A DNA stretch of 64,000 nt, from the NCBI GenBank assembly GCA_947034895.1, contig OX344762.1, positions 82,330,981-82,394,980 of the forward strand. The letters run 5' to 3'. Below are positions 1-11,016 of the stretch, in pieces. The notes under the pieces were generated by a model, which was given only the letters and a program-made list of their open reading frames with translations, did no database searches and had not been told where the DNA came from. Origin of the DNA: Rhytidiadelphus loreus (Eukaryota; Streptophyta; Bryopsida; Hypnales; Hylocomiaceae). Numbering within the stretch: the first letter of the stretch is position 1; every line of letters begins with the position of its first letter. Position numbers and translations under genes: made by a program.

Positions 1-240
1 GTGCATATAGTCAATAGATGAAAACATGCCTGACCAACCCCGTTTAGCATTTATAGCCAATTGCTTCTCAAAATCCGCTCTATTAGGGTGTCCGCTAGGG
101 TGTTTCAAATAATGAGGGCCAAAGTAAGTACAAACAACAACACAAAAGCATTTCATGGCCTCCATAGCAATGAACTCACCAATTCTGCAATACCCATCAG
201 TGGCGTCAACAATAATCTTATAGGAGAGCATTCAAAGAGT
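1..240 (-). pseudogene. PIF/Harbinger-type transposase fragment (plant transposon protein family), cut by the window edge
   Basis: The minus strand reads VDATDGYCRIGEF, then MKCFCVVV, then FEKQLAINAKRGWSGMF and SSIDYMH, and runs off the left edge. The order of a conserved VDA..G stretch, an AMEAMKCF-like helix, an 'R.DFE..L.INA.RG..GM' block and an S-I-D-x-M-H motif is that of the plant PF04827/DDE_Tnp_4 transposases of PIF/Harbinger elements. The Asp in SID is expected to be catalytic. No stop is seen in the visible part. The rest of the gene lies outside the window, so I cannot tell whether the copy is intact. Family assignment is from remembered motifs. Confidence 0.7.
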
Positions 241-844
241 CGTTGTTTATTTTTGAAGTGTGGATAAGCCTAATTGCCCAATAGCATCACGTTTCTATTG
301 GAAGTAGCTATCATGAGCACAAACAATTGTAAGGGCATATTCATTAAAATGAGACAATTTGCATTCTCACTTTAATCTTGTTTCTAAATTTAGTATACAA
401 AAGAATTCATTAAATTGAGACAATTCAATAAAGTGAGACTGTAATATGCCAAGAGATTTATTAATTTAGCCTTTTACAAGAAATTATTTGTTAACTTTAG
501 AATGCAGGACAATTGAGGTACGGTTTTATAATTTGAGATTGGTCAATTTCATAATAGCTATTGAACTAAGAGAATGAAGTTATCGCTTTCTAGCACATGC
601 CTAGGTATTAGAGTTTCCAAATGAATTCATTATAGATGGATAGAAATTCAGGTCTTTGAATAAGGCTGGCATGAATGAAGTGTCTATTTTGTAATGACAA
701 TGATTGAGCCAATGTCCACCTCATCGAGGGCCATTGATACAGCACTACTTTCCCCTTTTGAAATAGACACTTTAGTATCCAATAACTAAATTAAAGAAAC
801 AAGAATTAAAGTTGTTAAGTGAATATGGATTATAAATGCAATAT
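241..844. other. AT-rich intergenic DNA
   Basis: No convincing coding frame, RNA gene or inverted repeat was seen. It separates the Harbinger fragment from the SINE-like repeat. Confidence 0.5.
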
Positions 845-1095
845 ACATGGGCGGAGGGTCACCAAGTCATGAGTTCAGAGGTTGTTTGGATAGGAACTAA
901 GTATCACGATTATGAGGTCCGGGTTCGATTCCCGTCGGATCTGTTTGAGCAATAGCGTGATGGACATGACTTGGTACTGCTAGTGAGTGATCATTAGGCA
1001 GGAAAGCAGTACCAACCAACCGGCCCCATCCCACATACTTGAGACAAGTGCTTAAGCCAATTTAACATGAACAAACAGTGATCTTCATCACTACT
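845..1095 (+). repeat. Possible tRNA-derived SINE
   Basis: A pol III B-box-like stretch GGGTTCGATTCCCGTC lies near 931-946, inside a short stem resembling a tRNA T arm (GGTCC...GGATC). No complete tRNA cloverleaf or clear acceptor stem can be drawn. About 140 bp of unrelated sequence follows and ends in a pyrimidine/T-rich tract near 1090-1110. This fits a tRNA-headed SINE better than a tRNA gene. Other copies would be needed to fix the ends. Confidence 0.4.
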
Positions 1096-1543
1096 CTCCC
1101 CCCTTTTTTATTCGTTTTATTTTGTATACTTTTTGTTCTATTGGAAGTAGCTGGTTCATCATACAATACATTAGTGCACCTAGTCTTCGATATGAAACGT
1201 AATAGATAACAAAAATACAATTAAAAAACAAAAAACAAAGTATGCAATAAACAAATATAAATATAAATATATTATATTGCACACTATTTATAACATCAAA
1301 TTGTGAAATAACAAGAAAATAACATCAATATAATAAACTACAATATTTTGCTAACTACATCTACTTCCTCCTTCTAAACCTTTATTTTATTTTTCGTACT
1401 TAAACATATGTATAAAAAAACTTTGAAATACTACAACTCCTCACAAATATTTTATTTTCTCTTTTTTCAAAAAGTAAGAAAATAACCAACAAAATCCTAA
1501 AACTTCTGATCACTTTCTATGCCTACTAACTATTCAAACACCC

Positions 1544-4390
1544 TCACTCCGCAGATGTATTGTTGTTTTCACCGGTCAAATAAGCATCCATTGATGCCTT
1601 GATAATAGCAATTTGATTTTTTGGAATTTTGACTTTTGGATCAGAAGTCCCTGTTCTGACACGCGGCTTCCATGCTGTCATAATACAGTCTGTATGCGTC
1701 CAGCTTGGGGAGATAGCCTTGTCCTCGCACCAAGAATTCCCTTGTTTCGTGTTCCAACCTACATATGTGTCCTCCATAGTGTGCTGAAAAGATGTTGGGG
1801 TCCAATATTGGAGCTGAATGGAATTTACATGACCTGGATCTGGATTCGGATTAGTAAGTGCACGAGCAAGCCAGAAGGGACGGAGGTCACCATCAGTAGG
1901 TCGCACTGCCACAAAGTAACCCGCATACACATCACGACCAACACGGAATGAAGGAGCTGGACGGTCACGCCTACGGCCAACGAAAGGTGCATCTTCTGCA
2001 AACTCTTCACGCATTTGACCACCGTCAAGGTACTGGTCTTCTTCCCCCTCAGCGATTTGAGATTGAGGCCAAAATCCATCTCGCAATGTTTCTTGTGCTA
2101 CAAGAGGTGCATTGAGAGCACTTCTCACACCTTCCCAGTACTTCTTCACTGGTGCATTCTTCCTTCGGTAGTCTCCAGACAAATCTTGATTTGCCATTGC
2201 CCCCCACAATGCAATGTATCCGTCCAAACCCTTGCAAACCTCATCGAAGCAACGCATATGCTGTGGTGCCAATGGTGTAGGTTTACCCCTTGGCACTTTA
2301 GGGGCCCCTTCTGCTGTCTCCTTCCACAACCGAATCCCCCCACCTTCTTTTGGCAACCAATCGACATCAGTGCACAAGATCTTGTATTGCATCAACGGCC
2401 AACCATTGGAATCTTTATAAAATTTAAATTGTTGTGCTTGAGAATGGCCTTGTAGAGAATCATCACCTGTATGCAAGTACCCTTCTACAAAGCGCTTGAA
2501 ATCAGGAACCTCCTCAATGAGGTGAGGAATGACAGGTTGAGTTTCGCAATCCATGAACGACTTCATCAACCTTGGAATGGTCGGATAGTCATTCTCCTTC
2601 AACTTAGAGCTCCATCGACCAAATAGAGCATCAATGTCCTCATGAGTGTGTCCAACGATGAGAAAATTGATGAAAACCTCTCGAAAAATAGCTCTATAGA
2701 CAAGGAGAGAACAAAATGCAAAAACCCAGCGGTTTTTATTGTCACCCGAGGCATTGTTAAGTTGTAGAGTCAATGTTGGAGGAAGAGGTTTAGCCTCGGC
2801 CAATTCTTCAGGAATTGACCCAAGGGAATCTGCACAAATATTTGAGCCCGACAATACAGCTCGCATCAATTCCGAATGACCACCTCCTACTAGCAATTCA
2901 CGAGATGAATGCTTGGGCTGCGACTCGAGATCTCGTAACAATTTAGCAATGGACCCAATGGTATGGTTGGAGTCCGTGGGAAAGATGTCCAAGCCGTAAT
3001 GTGCATATCGCACGTCTCCATGCCCATGAGCAATCATGCCCGTGACCGCAACAGGCATCTTCATATAAGAATCATTTCCCTTACTCTTGTGAGAGAAATG
3101 GGGAGAAGTTGTCTTTGAATGATCCATCTTATCATGGATTATTGTAAGAACCTTGTCAGGATACATCTCAGACATTCCACGGTTCCCATAATAAAGGTTC
3201 CTATGTGCCTTCTGTCCGTCAATGTGAGTCTTCAATTTCTTAGCCCAAATTTGTTGAGACCGAGAACCAAGAGTACAAGCATTCTTGAGCTGCTTCAGCC
3301 TATCACAATATCCACAACGTGCAAAACTATCACCTCTAGCTTTGGGGGCGTACTCCGGAAAAGATTGACGTCGAATGTTACTGAGTCCACTAGCTGAAAT
3401 ATGTTGTAATTGTAATGACAAATTCACATTGTTGATTTCCGGCAATTTGTCCTTCCACTTGAATCCAGACGAAAGAACCATAGAGGGCACTTTTTCTCCT
3501 GACTCGAGGGTCCTAGTTTTGTGTGGCATCGCGTCAGCTTCATTATCCACCAATAAACAAAGAGTCGTTGTAGCTTGCAAGGTGTGAGTTTGAGGCTTCT
3601 TCATACCCAAATTCCCATGATGTTCCGGTTTCTCCTCCCTCCTTGCTTTCTCCTTATACCTGTAGAAGGTGGCCTTCGATACTCCATGGATGTGGCACCA
3701 AGCCAATGGACAAACTTCATGCTTTGCTAAGGTAATTATGTCACTTCCATTCTCATCACAGTGGATTTGACCATGCACGTCTAGTAAACGCGATTTTCGA
3801 CTGTATACACCTCCGTCAACATACATAAGAGAACGAACGGCTTGAATTTGCCCACGTGGAAATGGTTGTACGCAGTTTTTAGAGCAGCACTCTTTGCTGG
3901 ACACCTCCGCGATGGATTGGGGGGTGAGTAGGACATCCTTCTTCGGAAGGCTGATAGGTTCCCTCCTCTCTCGAGAGCTCTCATATGAACGAACTCCAAT
4001 TCGAGGACGCCGTCTAGACCCGTTTAGTGCGGCTCTATAGAGATGTGTCTGCTCATGATCATATAGACTAGCACCATTCAGGTATACCCTCGAAATGGGC
4101 CAAGAGTGCATAGACCACATCCATTCTGAAGGAACTTCTTCCTCGCATAGAGACTCTGCTATATGAATTGCAACCCTGTTGTCAGCGAGCGGCTCCCCAT
4201 TGCTATCAATCACGAGATCTGCATCGACGTTGTGGCATATTCCTCTGGCCACTTCCGTTCCTGCTTCGTTTGTGAGTGTCACGGCCTTGGTAAACCAAGA
4301 AGGACGAGGGATACCCTCGCATGGTGCCACCCCAGGCGGGAGAGTTGGCACCGGAAGTGTAAACTCATTAGCATCTCGGGCAGTATCCAT
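1544..4390 (-). CDS. DUF7869-type transposase-like protein, 948 aa, single coding exon
   Basis: A long intronless frame starts at an ATG (4388-4390) with A at -3. Residues ~35-115 resemble the N-terminal domain of plant En/Spm Tnp1-like proteins (ARGICHNVDADLV, then PLADNRVAIH, then a W-P motif). Near residue 235 is CHIHGVSKATFYRYKEKAR, helix-turn-helix-like. A Cys pair (CGYC) is at ~360. The core is the DUF7869 signature: IIHDKMDHS, then LQLNNASGDNKNR, then FLIVGHTHEDIDALFGRW and YPTIPRLMKSF. Related proteins as I recall them read LQLDN, so the N here may replace a catalytic Asp. The C-terminus has an SH3/BAH-like stretch (VGRDVYAGYF, PFWLARAL). A DUF7869 transposase role is inference. A TTGCAG just before the ATG and a strong donor at 5717 suggest a 5'-UTR intron. 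Confidence 0.75.
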   Translation of the reverse strand: MDTARDANEFTLPVPTLPPGVAPCEGIPRPSWFTKAVTLTNEAGTEVARGICHNVDADLVIDSNGEPLADNRVAIHIAESLCEEEVPSEWMWSMHSWPISRVYLNGASLYDHEQTHLYRAALNGSRRRPRIGVRSYESSRERREPISLPKKDVLLTPQSIAEVSSKECCSKNCVQPFPRGQIQAVRSLMYVDGGVYSRKSRLLDVHGQIHCDENGSDIITLAKHEVCPLAWCHIHGVSKATFYRYKEKARREEKPEHHGNLGMKKPQTHTLQATTTLCLLVDNEADAMPHKTRTLESGEKVPSMVLSSGFKWKDKLPEINNVNLSLQLQHISASGLSNIRRQSFPEYAPKARGDSFARCGYCDRLKQLKNACTLGSRSQQIWAKKLKTHIDGQKAHRNLYYGNRGMSEMYPDKVLTIIHDKMDHSKTTSPHFSHKSKGNDSYMKMPVAVTGMIAHGHGDVRYAHYGLDIFPTDSNHTIGSIAKLLRDLESQPKHSSRELLVGGGHSELMRAVLSGSNICADSLGSIPEELAEAKPLPPTLTLQLNNASGDNKNRWVFAFCSLLVYRAIFREVFINFLIVGHTHEDIDALFGRWSSKLKENDYPTIPRLMKSFMDCETQPVIPHLIEEVPDFKRFVEGYLHTGDDSLQGHSQAQQFKFYKDSNGWPLMQYKILCTDVDWLPKEGGGIRLWKETAEGAPKVPRGKPTPLAPQHMRCFDEVCKGLDGYIALWGAMANQDLSGDYRRKNAPVKKYWEGVRSALNAPLVAQETLRDGFWPQSQIAEGEEDQYLDGGQMREEFAEDAPFVGRRRDRPAPSFRVGRDVYAGYFVAVRPTDGDLRPFWLARALTNPNPDPGHVNSIQLQYWTPTSFQHTMEDTYVGWNTKQGNSWCEDKAISPSWTHTDCIMTAWKPRVRTGTSDPKVKIPKNQIAIIKASMDAYLTGENNNTSAE

Positions 4391-4391
4391 C

Positions 4392-5717
4392 CTGCAAATA
4401 ATACAACAGATATGAGATTATTATATTGGAATTTATCCTCGCCTCAAGGATAAAGAGGCATACATGTGTTTACGAACTTATACAATTACGAACTACAACA
4501 AGAAGTAATGATTTATCACTGATTAGACGGGAAGGATTAAGTCTTACAAACAAAAGCATTGTCATTTAGTTTTTCATATTTCCAAGAATCAACTCATTAC
4601 GATACAACTATCTTTGAGTCGAAGATAAATATCAAATGAAGCAAACCCAGGAGATAGTCTAAGGTAAATCTTGTAAACATCATACTTCACCTATTACAAT
4701 TGGTCTTGATAACTATAGGTTATGTAACCCCACAATATAACTTTGTCCTCAATTCGGGGATCAGATTGTCTCGAAGATAATCATGATTGGTCCTGGGGAT
4801 CAACATTATCCTCGTGACGAGGATAATGGTGTCTAGGTTGGAATCCATTGTAAGATGATTGACATTTTCTTCGTCCCGAACAAAATTAAACGTTGTACGG
4901 ATATTAAATTTATACTTGTCTCAGAGATAATGATCTCATACAAGTTTGTACTGAAGACAATTCAATTTATCTTCGTCTCGAAGATAAGTACGATTGATAA
5001 AAGGATTGACAATGAGCTCGAATACAGGATAATGATCTATTGTATTTTCTCTACTAAAGACAATGAACTTTATCTTCGTCTCGAAGATAAGTATGACTGA
5101 TAAGAGGGTTGTTATTATCCTTGTGTCGATGATGACGATCTGCTAAATGTTCGTCACTAGATGGCAATTGAAATTATCTTCGTCTCGAAGATAAATGGGA
5201 ATCATAAGAGAACTGAATTTATCCTCTTTTTGAGGATAATTGTCTGATGGATGGTCTCTACTGTAACCAAATGGTATTTATCTTTGTCTCGAAGATAAAT
5301 AGCAGTGGTATCGGTGAAGCAATTTATCCTTCTTTCAAGGATAATGACCTGGTGATTCGTGTGTTCTGAAGGCTAATGCAATTTATCTTCGGCTCGAAGA
5401 TAAATCTGGTTGGGATAGAGGTTCAAATTAACCCCGTCTCGAGGATAATTGATGGAAAACGCAGTCACGAATCACTTCTCCGCGTTTCACGGCATAATAA
5501 TCGGGATCTAGTGTCCGCGCTTCAGTTGGCACTCAGTATGAACATTGATTGCTTAATCTTCATGCTCAGTGCTGAAACATCACTTCCAAATCTGAGACTC
5601 AAAACAATGCAGTGCATTTCCTATAACACTACGGTATAGTAACAAAGACCTCCGAATAAATGACATGAATCTCACAACTGTAATAGAAGGAGGATAACAT
5701 CGGAACATAAAACTTAC
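4392..5717 (-). other. Probable 5'-UTR intron of the DUF7869 gene, holding the palindrome array
   Basis: On the minus strand a consensus donor CTC|GTAAGTT lies at 5718/5717 and an acceptor TTTGCAG|G at 4392/4391, one base before the start codon. The 1,326-nt interval has no long coding frame and holds the palindrome array. The upstream stretch 5718-6030 looks like a plant 5' leader. No transcript evidence is available. Confidence 0.5.
4433..5448. repeat. Phased array of 21-bp palindromes (TTATCYTCG-N3-CGARGATAA), period ~104 bp
   Basis: Good copies start at 4806, 4967, 5070, 5174, 5278 and 5383. The CTTCG-type copies at 4967, 5070, 5174, 5278 and 5383 are spaced 103, 104, 104 and 105 bp. A second series with CCT/AGG arms starts at 5115 (weak), 5219, 5324 and 5428, spaced 104, 105 and 104 bp. 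Decayed members sit in phase near 4760, 4864, 4910 and 5011 (right half only). Further copies at 4433 and 4608 lie outside the strict phase. The DNA between palindromes is much more diverged than the palindromes. The array reads as an old ~104-bp tandem repeat, two palindromes per unit, whose palindromes stayed conserved. Confidence 0.85.
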
Positions 5718-6030
5718 GAGAACTCAAGCGAAATGATGCTCCCTACACACTACTAACGTCGTCGACAGAGACAAAGAAATAAACGCAGGAGTTTAGAGCT
5801 CTCGCCAGAGCAATGTCTGAGAGCGCGGAGTGGAGAATGGAATGAGCACAACAACAGATGGGTTTTCGGTAGAGAGGGACTTCGCGGGACGAATTCGGCG
5901 GGAAATTTGAACCGTTGAGAAGTTGAGGGGTCCAGAGGCGGAGTACCTCCACGCTTTATGGCCGTTGACATTTCGATTGCTCCATTTGGAGGTACTCGTG
6001 TGAGATATGGAATCACAGTTGTCTTTTGTC
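5718..6030 (-). promoter_or_regulatory. Probable promoter and 5' leader exon of the DUF7869 gene
   Basis: This stretch is less AT-rich than its surroundings. Read on the minus strand it is rich in C and T (CTCTCTACCG, TTTCTTTGTCTCTGTCG), as plant 5' leaders are, and ends at a consensus splice donor. Short overlapping open frames here show no recognisable protein. The transcription start is not determined. Confidence 0.4.
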
Positions 6031-6180
6031 AAGGAATCTGACTTTACACAAATTTTGTAGCTGTCTTTTGTGAGGCAATTTTGGATTACCTTAAATTAAA
6101 GCTACCTTTGTAGCCGTCTTTTGTGAGGGAATGGTGGATTAACTTAAATTAAAGCTGCCAAGTGCCAAGTGGAGGATTCT
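6013..6180 (+). repeat. Imperfect ~60-bp tandem repeat, about three copies
   Basis: The phrase GTCTTTTGTGAGG (or GTCTTTTGTCAAGG) recurs at about 6018, 6063 and 6116. The last two copies share a following TTAAATTAAAGCT block. No coding potential is seen. Confidence 0.6.
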
Positions 6181-6299
6181 CCTTCATTTGAGAATCCAAG
6201 TAGGAGCTCAAGTCCACCTTATTTTTAAATTTTGGACCCCACCTCCTGATTTTAGTGTTGTTTAAGAGAATTTGACCCATGATAGATGGAGGATAAAAT

Positions 6300-6375
6300 T
6301 AGTTTTCAGTAGGGTTTAGCGCCTAAGGTTAGGGTTTTTAGGGTTTAGGGTCTCCAGGGTTTTTTAGGATTTATT
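6300..6375 (+). repeat. Interstitial telomere-like repeat (TTTAGGG type)
   Basis: Degenerate runs of TTTAGGG/TTAGGG occur (GTTAGGGTTTTTAGGG, then TTTAGGGTCTCCAGGG). This is the plant telomere unit and supports a plant origin. Confidence 0.6.
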
Positions 6376-8756
6376 GTCAATTCAAAAATTCTTCAGAAAA
6401 TGAGGTCATTTTTTCAACATTTCTGTTGGAACATAAGAAGTCATTCTTTTGCTTTATCATTTTTTTCACATCCATTTCTACCTATGTTTCAACTTGTTTT
6501 CATTTACTTGAATTAGTTCTTAGAAAGGTATGAACTATCTTGCTTCTAGGGTAATTTGAGCATTTCCTCGGAAAATATCTTATAGGATGAATTGTTTTCA
6601 TTCGATTTCCTATATTTTTAAAAATGAAGGCAAATTTCACTACTATTACATTTTCTACCTATAAAACAATGTCACCATTGACATTATTGTATTCCAATTC
6701 CATGTAAAAGATATTAGCAATTTGAATTTCCTTCTCACACCTATTTGTGGTAATGAAATTTTTAAAATAAGGAATCTACATCTATTTCTTTTGAATATTT
6801 TTTCCTACATTTTTAAATTGTTTTAGCAACATTTTAAAATCATTTGCTATACATAGAACAAAATATTTTTTCAAATGGTGGTGAAAGTGAATTCAAATCC
6901 TCAACCACAATCCAAGAAAAACTTAAGGCAAGATGAATATTAATATTTTTTGATTGTAATAGTCGAACACAATGAAAATTTCATAGCATAATTTAAAAAA
7001 TCTGAAGTACAAGATCCTATTGTTATATAATGGTTTATAAGATATTTTTATGAATCATACTATTTTATGATGGTATGTACTTGAAGTTTATTAGAATTAT
7101 GAAATTTTTCTTAAAGTTAGACAACTAATGGAACTAAGCATTCAATTTGTAGGAATTATTTTTTTTCCCATTTATCATTCTTAAGAGGTTTAAAGAAGAA
7201 GACATCATGTTGAACATCATGTCTAAATAACACGATACTAATGAATTTATGCTTTGGAGCATGTCTAGCCTAAAGAGTACCGTCAATGAGTTGTTACTTT
7301 TAGCATAATTATAAGTGCCAAAAAAATAGTACAAATAAACTATAAAGAAGTACAAAATCATGATTATTTCCACCTACTAAAATCAAATTTGTAGGGGACA
7401 CTAATGTGTTTCAGATGTACAACACCATCATGTTATGAACACCATGAGTAATTAATTGTCAACATAAAAAACAAACATAATTATCAATGATGCTTAACAA
7501 TTAACTTGCAAACCGACTTTAAAATGAACTGGTACTAGACTGAAGATGTAAATACTTAATTCCATTTTTTTGTTTTAAACATTCAACTTCAATGAATTTT
7601 CCCTTATTGTACTCATTTGAAAAGTACTTCTTAGTACTAGTAACTCAATTGTTTTTTTCTAATAGTAAACTACATCCTTTGCATATTGTGTGTATTTTTA
7701 GAGTGCACTCTAACTTATAAAAAGATGAAATTCATTTTTTGTACTCTTGAAAAATTAAATTTTTACATGACAGTATTCCATTGAATACTCATGATTGGCA
7801 TTCAAAGAAATTAAACTATTATAAGATAGAGAATTGGGAATGTAAACTTAATTAAAACACATGCCTAACTTTTAAAACAACTATGAAATTGTGATAATTA
7901 CTAGTAAAAAATTAATAATACACTTTTGGAATGACCTATTATTTTGATTTGGTTAAGGGTTAAATAAAAAAAGATGTATTACTCTATAGTTTCTGTGATC
8001 CTACTATGTAATCCTTCTTCTTCATATATTCAATTTCAAAAGATATTTTCCTCCATTTCCTCAGAAATTGCATAACGTTTTTTTGTACATTCAATTCTTC
8101 ATACAACAAGAATTGTTAGTATAATTTGTAATTTATTATAGGATTGTGTGGTCTAAGCAAAACATAGTAGCGTACATTTGTTTTGTCAAAATGCCTTAGT
8201 CTTCTAAATAATTTTTTGAGAAGTTGTTACTTCAAAATTAGTTGCTCAGTGTATTTTGTCAAACTTTAAATATTACATATTACAATCATTCATGATTTAC
8301 ATGTCACTTTTGTACGTGATTACACATGGTAACTGCAATAAGAATAAAAATTTATTCATAGTACAACTAATATGCAAATCTTCAACTTTGGACCCTTTTC
8401 AAAAAAAGGTCAAATTACTAAAAGTAATTATATATATTTCAATTGATATATTTTTTGGGCCCTTCAATTTGTGCTTGCGCATCCAAGGATATTATCATAC
8501 ATGTTTTTAATGTTTGGTTAGCTTCCTCAACTTCAACCACTTCATGACCATTTTAGGATGCTCACGGTTTCACTACCAAATACTCATTGATTTCATTCAA
8601 ATTTTTTTTTGGCTTGGATGTGCTTCCACACCCAAGTATACTATCATAAGTTTAGGGAAGATGATTGTACAGTTTTCGAAGTCCTTCATGGATCATACAT
8701 AATTTTTATTTCACTCAATGACTACGAGAAAATATAACAACACTGTAAAAATCAAT
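6376..8756. other. AT-rich intergenic DNA
   Basis: Strongly AT-rich. Open frames are short, Phe/Leu/Ile-rich and unlike any family I know. No RNA gene or transposon ends were recognised. Confidence 0.5.
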
Positions 8757-8848
8757 GGCCAATTCAAATAATTCACCAAAAGTAAAATGTTTAGGAGTTG
8801 GGTTTTTAGGGTTTAGGGTTTAAGGCCAATTCAAATAATTCACCAAAA
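8757..8848 (+). repeat. Telomere-like insert flanked by a 25-bp direct repeat
   Basis: GGCCAATTCAAATAATTCAC plus CAAAA occurs at 8757-8781 and again at 8824-8848. Between the copies lies a short TTTAGGG-type tract (GGGTTTTTAGGGTTTAGGG). The two copies are identical over 25 bp, so the event looks recent. Confidence 0.7.
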
Positions 8849-10368
8849 TCATATTGTTGTCTACATATGAAGCTTAATTTTCATTCATTCTATTTGGACT
8901 AAATAATAATTATAAAATTATGGACAATACTAGCTCTTTGGGCAGTCCAAGCATCTTAATCCTAAACCTTATAATTAGGATTAATTTTTAAAACTTCTAT
9001 TAAATGTGGTCTTCCTCTAACTTCACTATCATGCAAATTACGATACTTTTGAAGTTTTAGTAACATAAAGTATTAAAAGGATAACAAGCCTTCTAATTAT
9101 TGTAGGCACTACTAATTCAAAATTATGAAGAAATTAACTTCTAGAATAAGATTCCTAAGTTTAAAAAAAAAAATATTTAGTTTTCTGGTTTTATCGTCTA
9201 CAACTTTAGGGCCAATACTTTTGAATCCAATAAAATTTATTTTGCATTTTCAGTATCGTGTTACACAATACGTACTTTTGAAAATGCAAGTTATAGTTCA
9301 AGTCATCCATAATTGCATTGCAATAAAATCATTTACTTACAACCATTCGTGTGGGAGGGAGTTTACTACATGTAGGATTTGCATGAAGAGTTATAAAATT
9401 GATAGATGGAAACAATTAAATAGAAAAAATAGAAAAAAAAAATGTATAAGATCCGAAGAATGATCTATAATATTTTAGGAATGTCATATTGAATATGGGC
9501 ATTCTTGTAGTACTTGAAATGGAAGTCTGTAAGCCAAAATTCATTGTGAAAACTTTGTTACCCTAATACTTGAGATTTGAATATATTTCTTGGATATAAA
9601 CATTATTATGCAGTTTGCCATAATATTCCCTCCAGAAGCTATATATTGGCTTCCTTAGAATAAACTGCTTCTGTCACAACATATGAAAAAGTGAGAGTAG
9701 GTAAAGACTAATGTTCAGGACTACGTATAATATTCCTAAAGCATTATTTTCAGTGTTCTAAGTGTGCTCTTCCATTTGAAGGTAAGTTTTTATTAAACAA
9801 AATTTTCATGGCATTTTCTAAAACCTTTGTATAAAGCAAGGAGTTCTACCTTTCCTACTATACAAGTTATAATAAAAATAATTTGTTGATTATTAGTCCC
9901 AAATGCACTTCCAATTGGAGCAATTATACAACAAAATAACATTTGTTGAATATTAATCTAGATAAATTAAAAAATTTGGAATTACATTTGTGACATCAAT
10001 TATAGAATTTTGTACTTAAAATCAAATGTATACTATTCCATGAATTTGTAGACCTGCTTCTTTACCATCTGCAAGATCATAATGTTCAAAGTAGCCTGTC
10101 TATTTTTTATTGGATACTATGTTTTTACAGACAAGGTTACTTACCTACAACATATTACTAAACTACGACGTAGATGTTTCGTGTCCAATGAATGACAAAG
10201 AATCTTTTTTTGTAAGACAGTAGTACAACTACTCGTCCTGAAGGTTTTATTGAGATAATTATCTTCAAGAGTAGTTTGACTTCCACTGAATGGTTTTTTA
10301 TATTTTTTAAGCTACTAATTTCCGAGGTAAAAAAAGGGATGATTTCCTTAGTTACCAATCTTTCCTTT
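8849..10368. other. AT-rich intergenic DNA
   Basis: No supported gene. Open frames are low-complexity, with no codon bias or motif to suggest a protein. Confidence 0.5.
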
Positions 10369-10976
10369 TAAGGGTTAAACATTTTGACAACGGAATTTAA
10401 GAAGAGCTTTATAAGTGTAGTTATATCCATTATTGTCAATACCCTAAACCCTAAATTACAAAATTGTCAAGAGTTTTAATTATGGAATTGAAAAATGCCA
10501 ATCCCAATGGTTGTAATGCTGTAATAATCAATCTACACCTAATGTTTTATTTCTTTTAAAAAAACATTGAAAATTGAGTAAAATAAGAGACTTCAAAGTT
10601 TATTTTAGAGTAGGTAATCTATAACTACCCGCAAACTTAAACTCCTCATAACTTTGAAAACATTAATCAAAATGGAATGATTCAGATATTTTTACATACA
10701 TATAGATATAGAAAACCAATTTCAAATTTTTATTTTTGAAAAAGTGATTTCTTACAAAAAATTTGGAGTTGCCCGCCGACCAATGAAAACTACATATAAT
10801 ACAATAACTTTTTGACCATGTCGCGAAAAGTTATAAGAACTTTAGGGCCTTGAAGCTACTACTTGGGCACATTTTCTATGAAAATTTCAAGGAAAAAAGA
10901 TAAAAATTTTGTTCGTTGTGAGTGGCTCCAAAACGCCATGTTGCCACAAAACGGCGTTTGGTCCTTCAAGGGTTAA
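10369..10976 (-). repeat. Dispersed repeat, reverse-oriented relative of the 48.5-kb TTAA element
   Basis: The right end reads GGTCCTTCAAGGG followed by TTAA. In reverse this is TTAA-CCCTTGAAGGACC, close to TTAA-CCCCTAAAGGACC at 48465. Internal landmarks also match in reverse: the AAAAAGTTAT region, 'TTTCAAATTTTTATTTTTGA', CATAACTTTGAAAAC and AACATTGAAAATTGAG. The left boundary was not found; the TTAA near 10375 lacks a matching terminus. Confidence 0.55.
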
Positions 10977-11016
10977 ATTAATGTAGAAACAGTGATTGGA
11001 AGTCCAACTACTATAG

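Noticed and set aside
928..950. A tRNA gene
   Set aside because: Only a T-arm/B-box is convincing; no cloverleaf or acceptor stem can be drawn.
4433..5448. CRISPR-like array
   Set aside because: The spacing is regular, but this is a plant intron, the units are palindromes within a decayed tandem repeat, and no cas gene is present.
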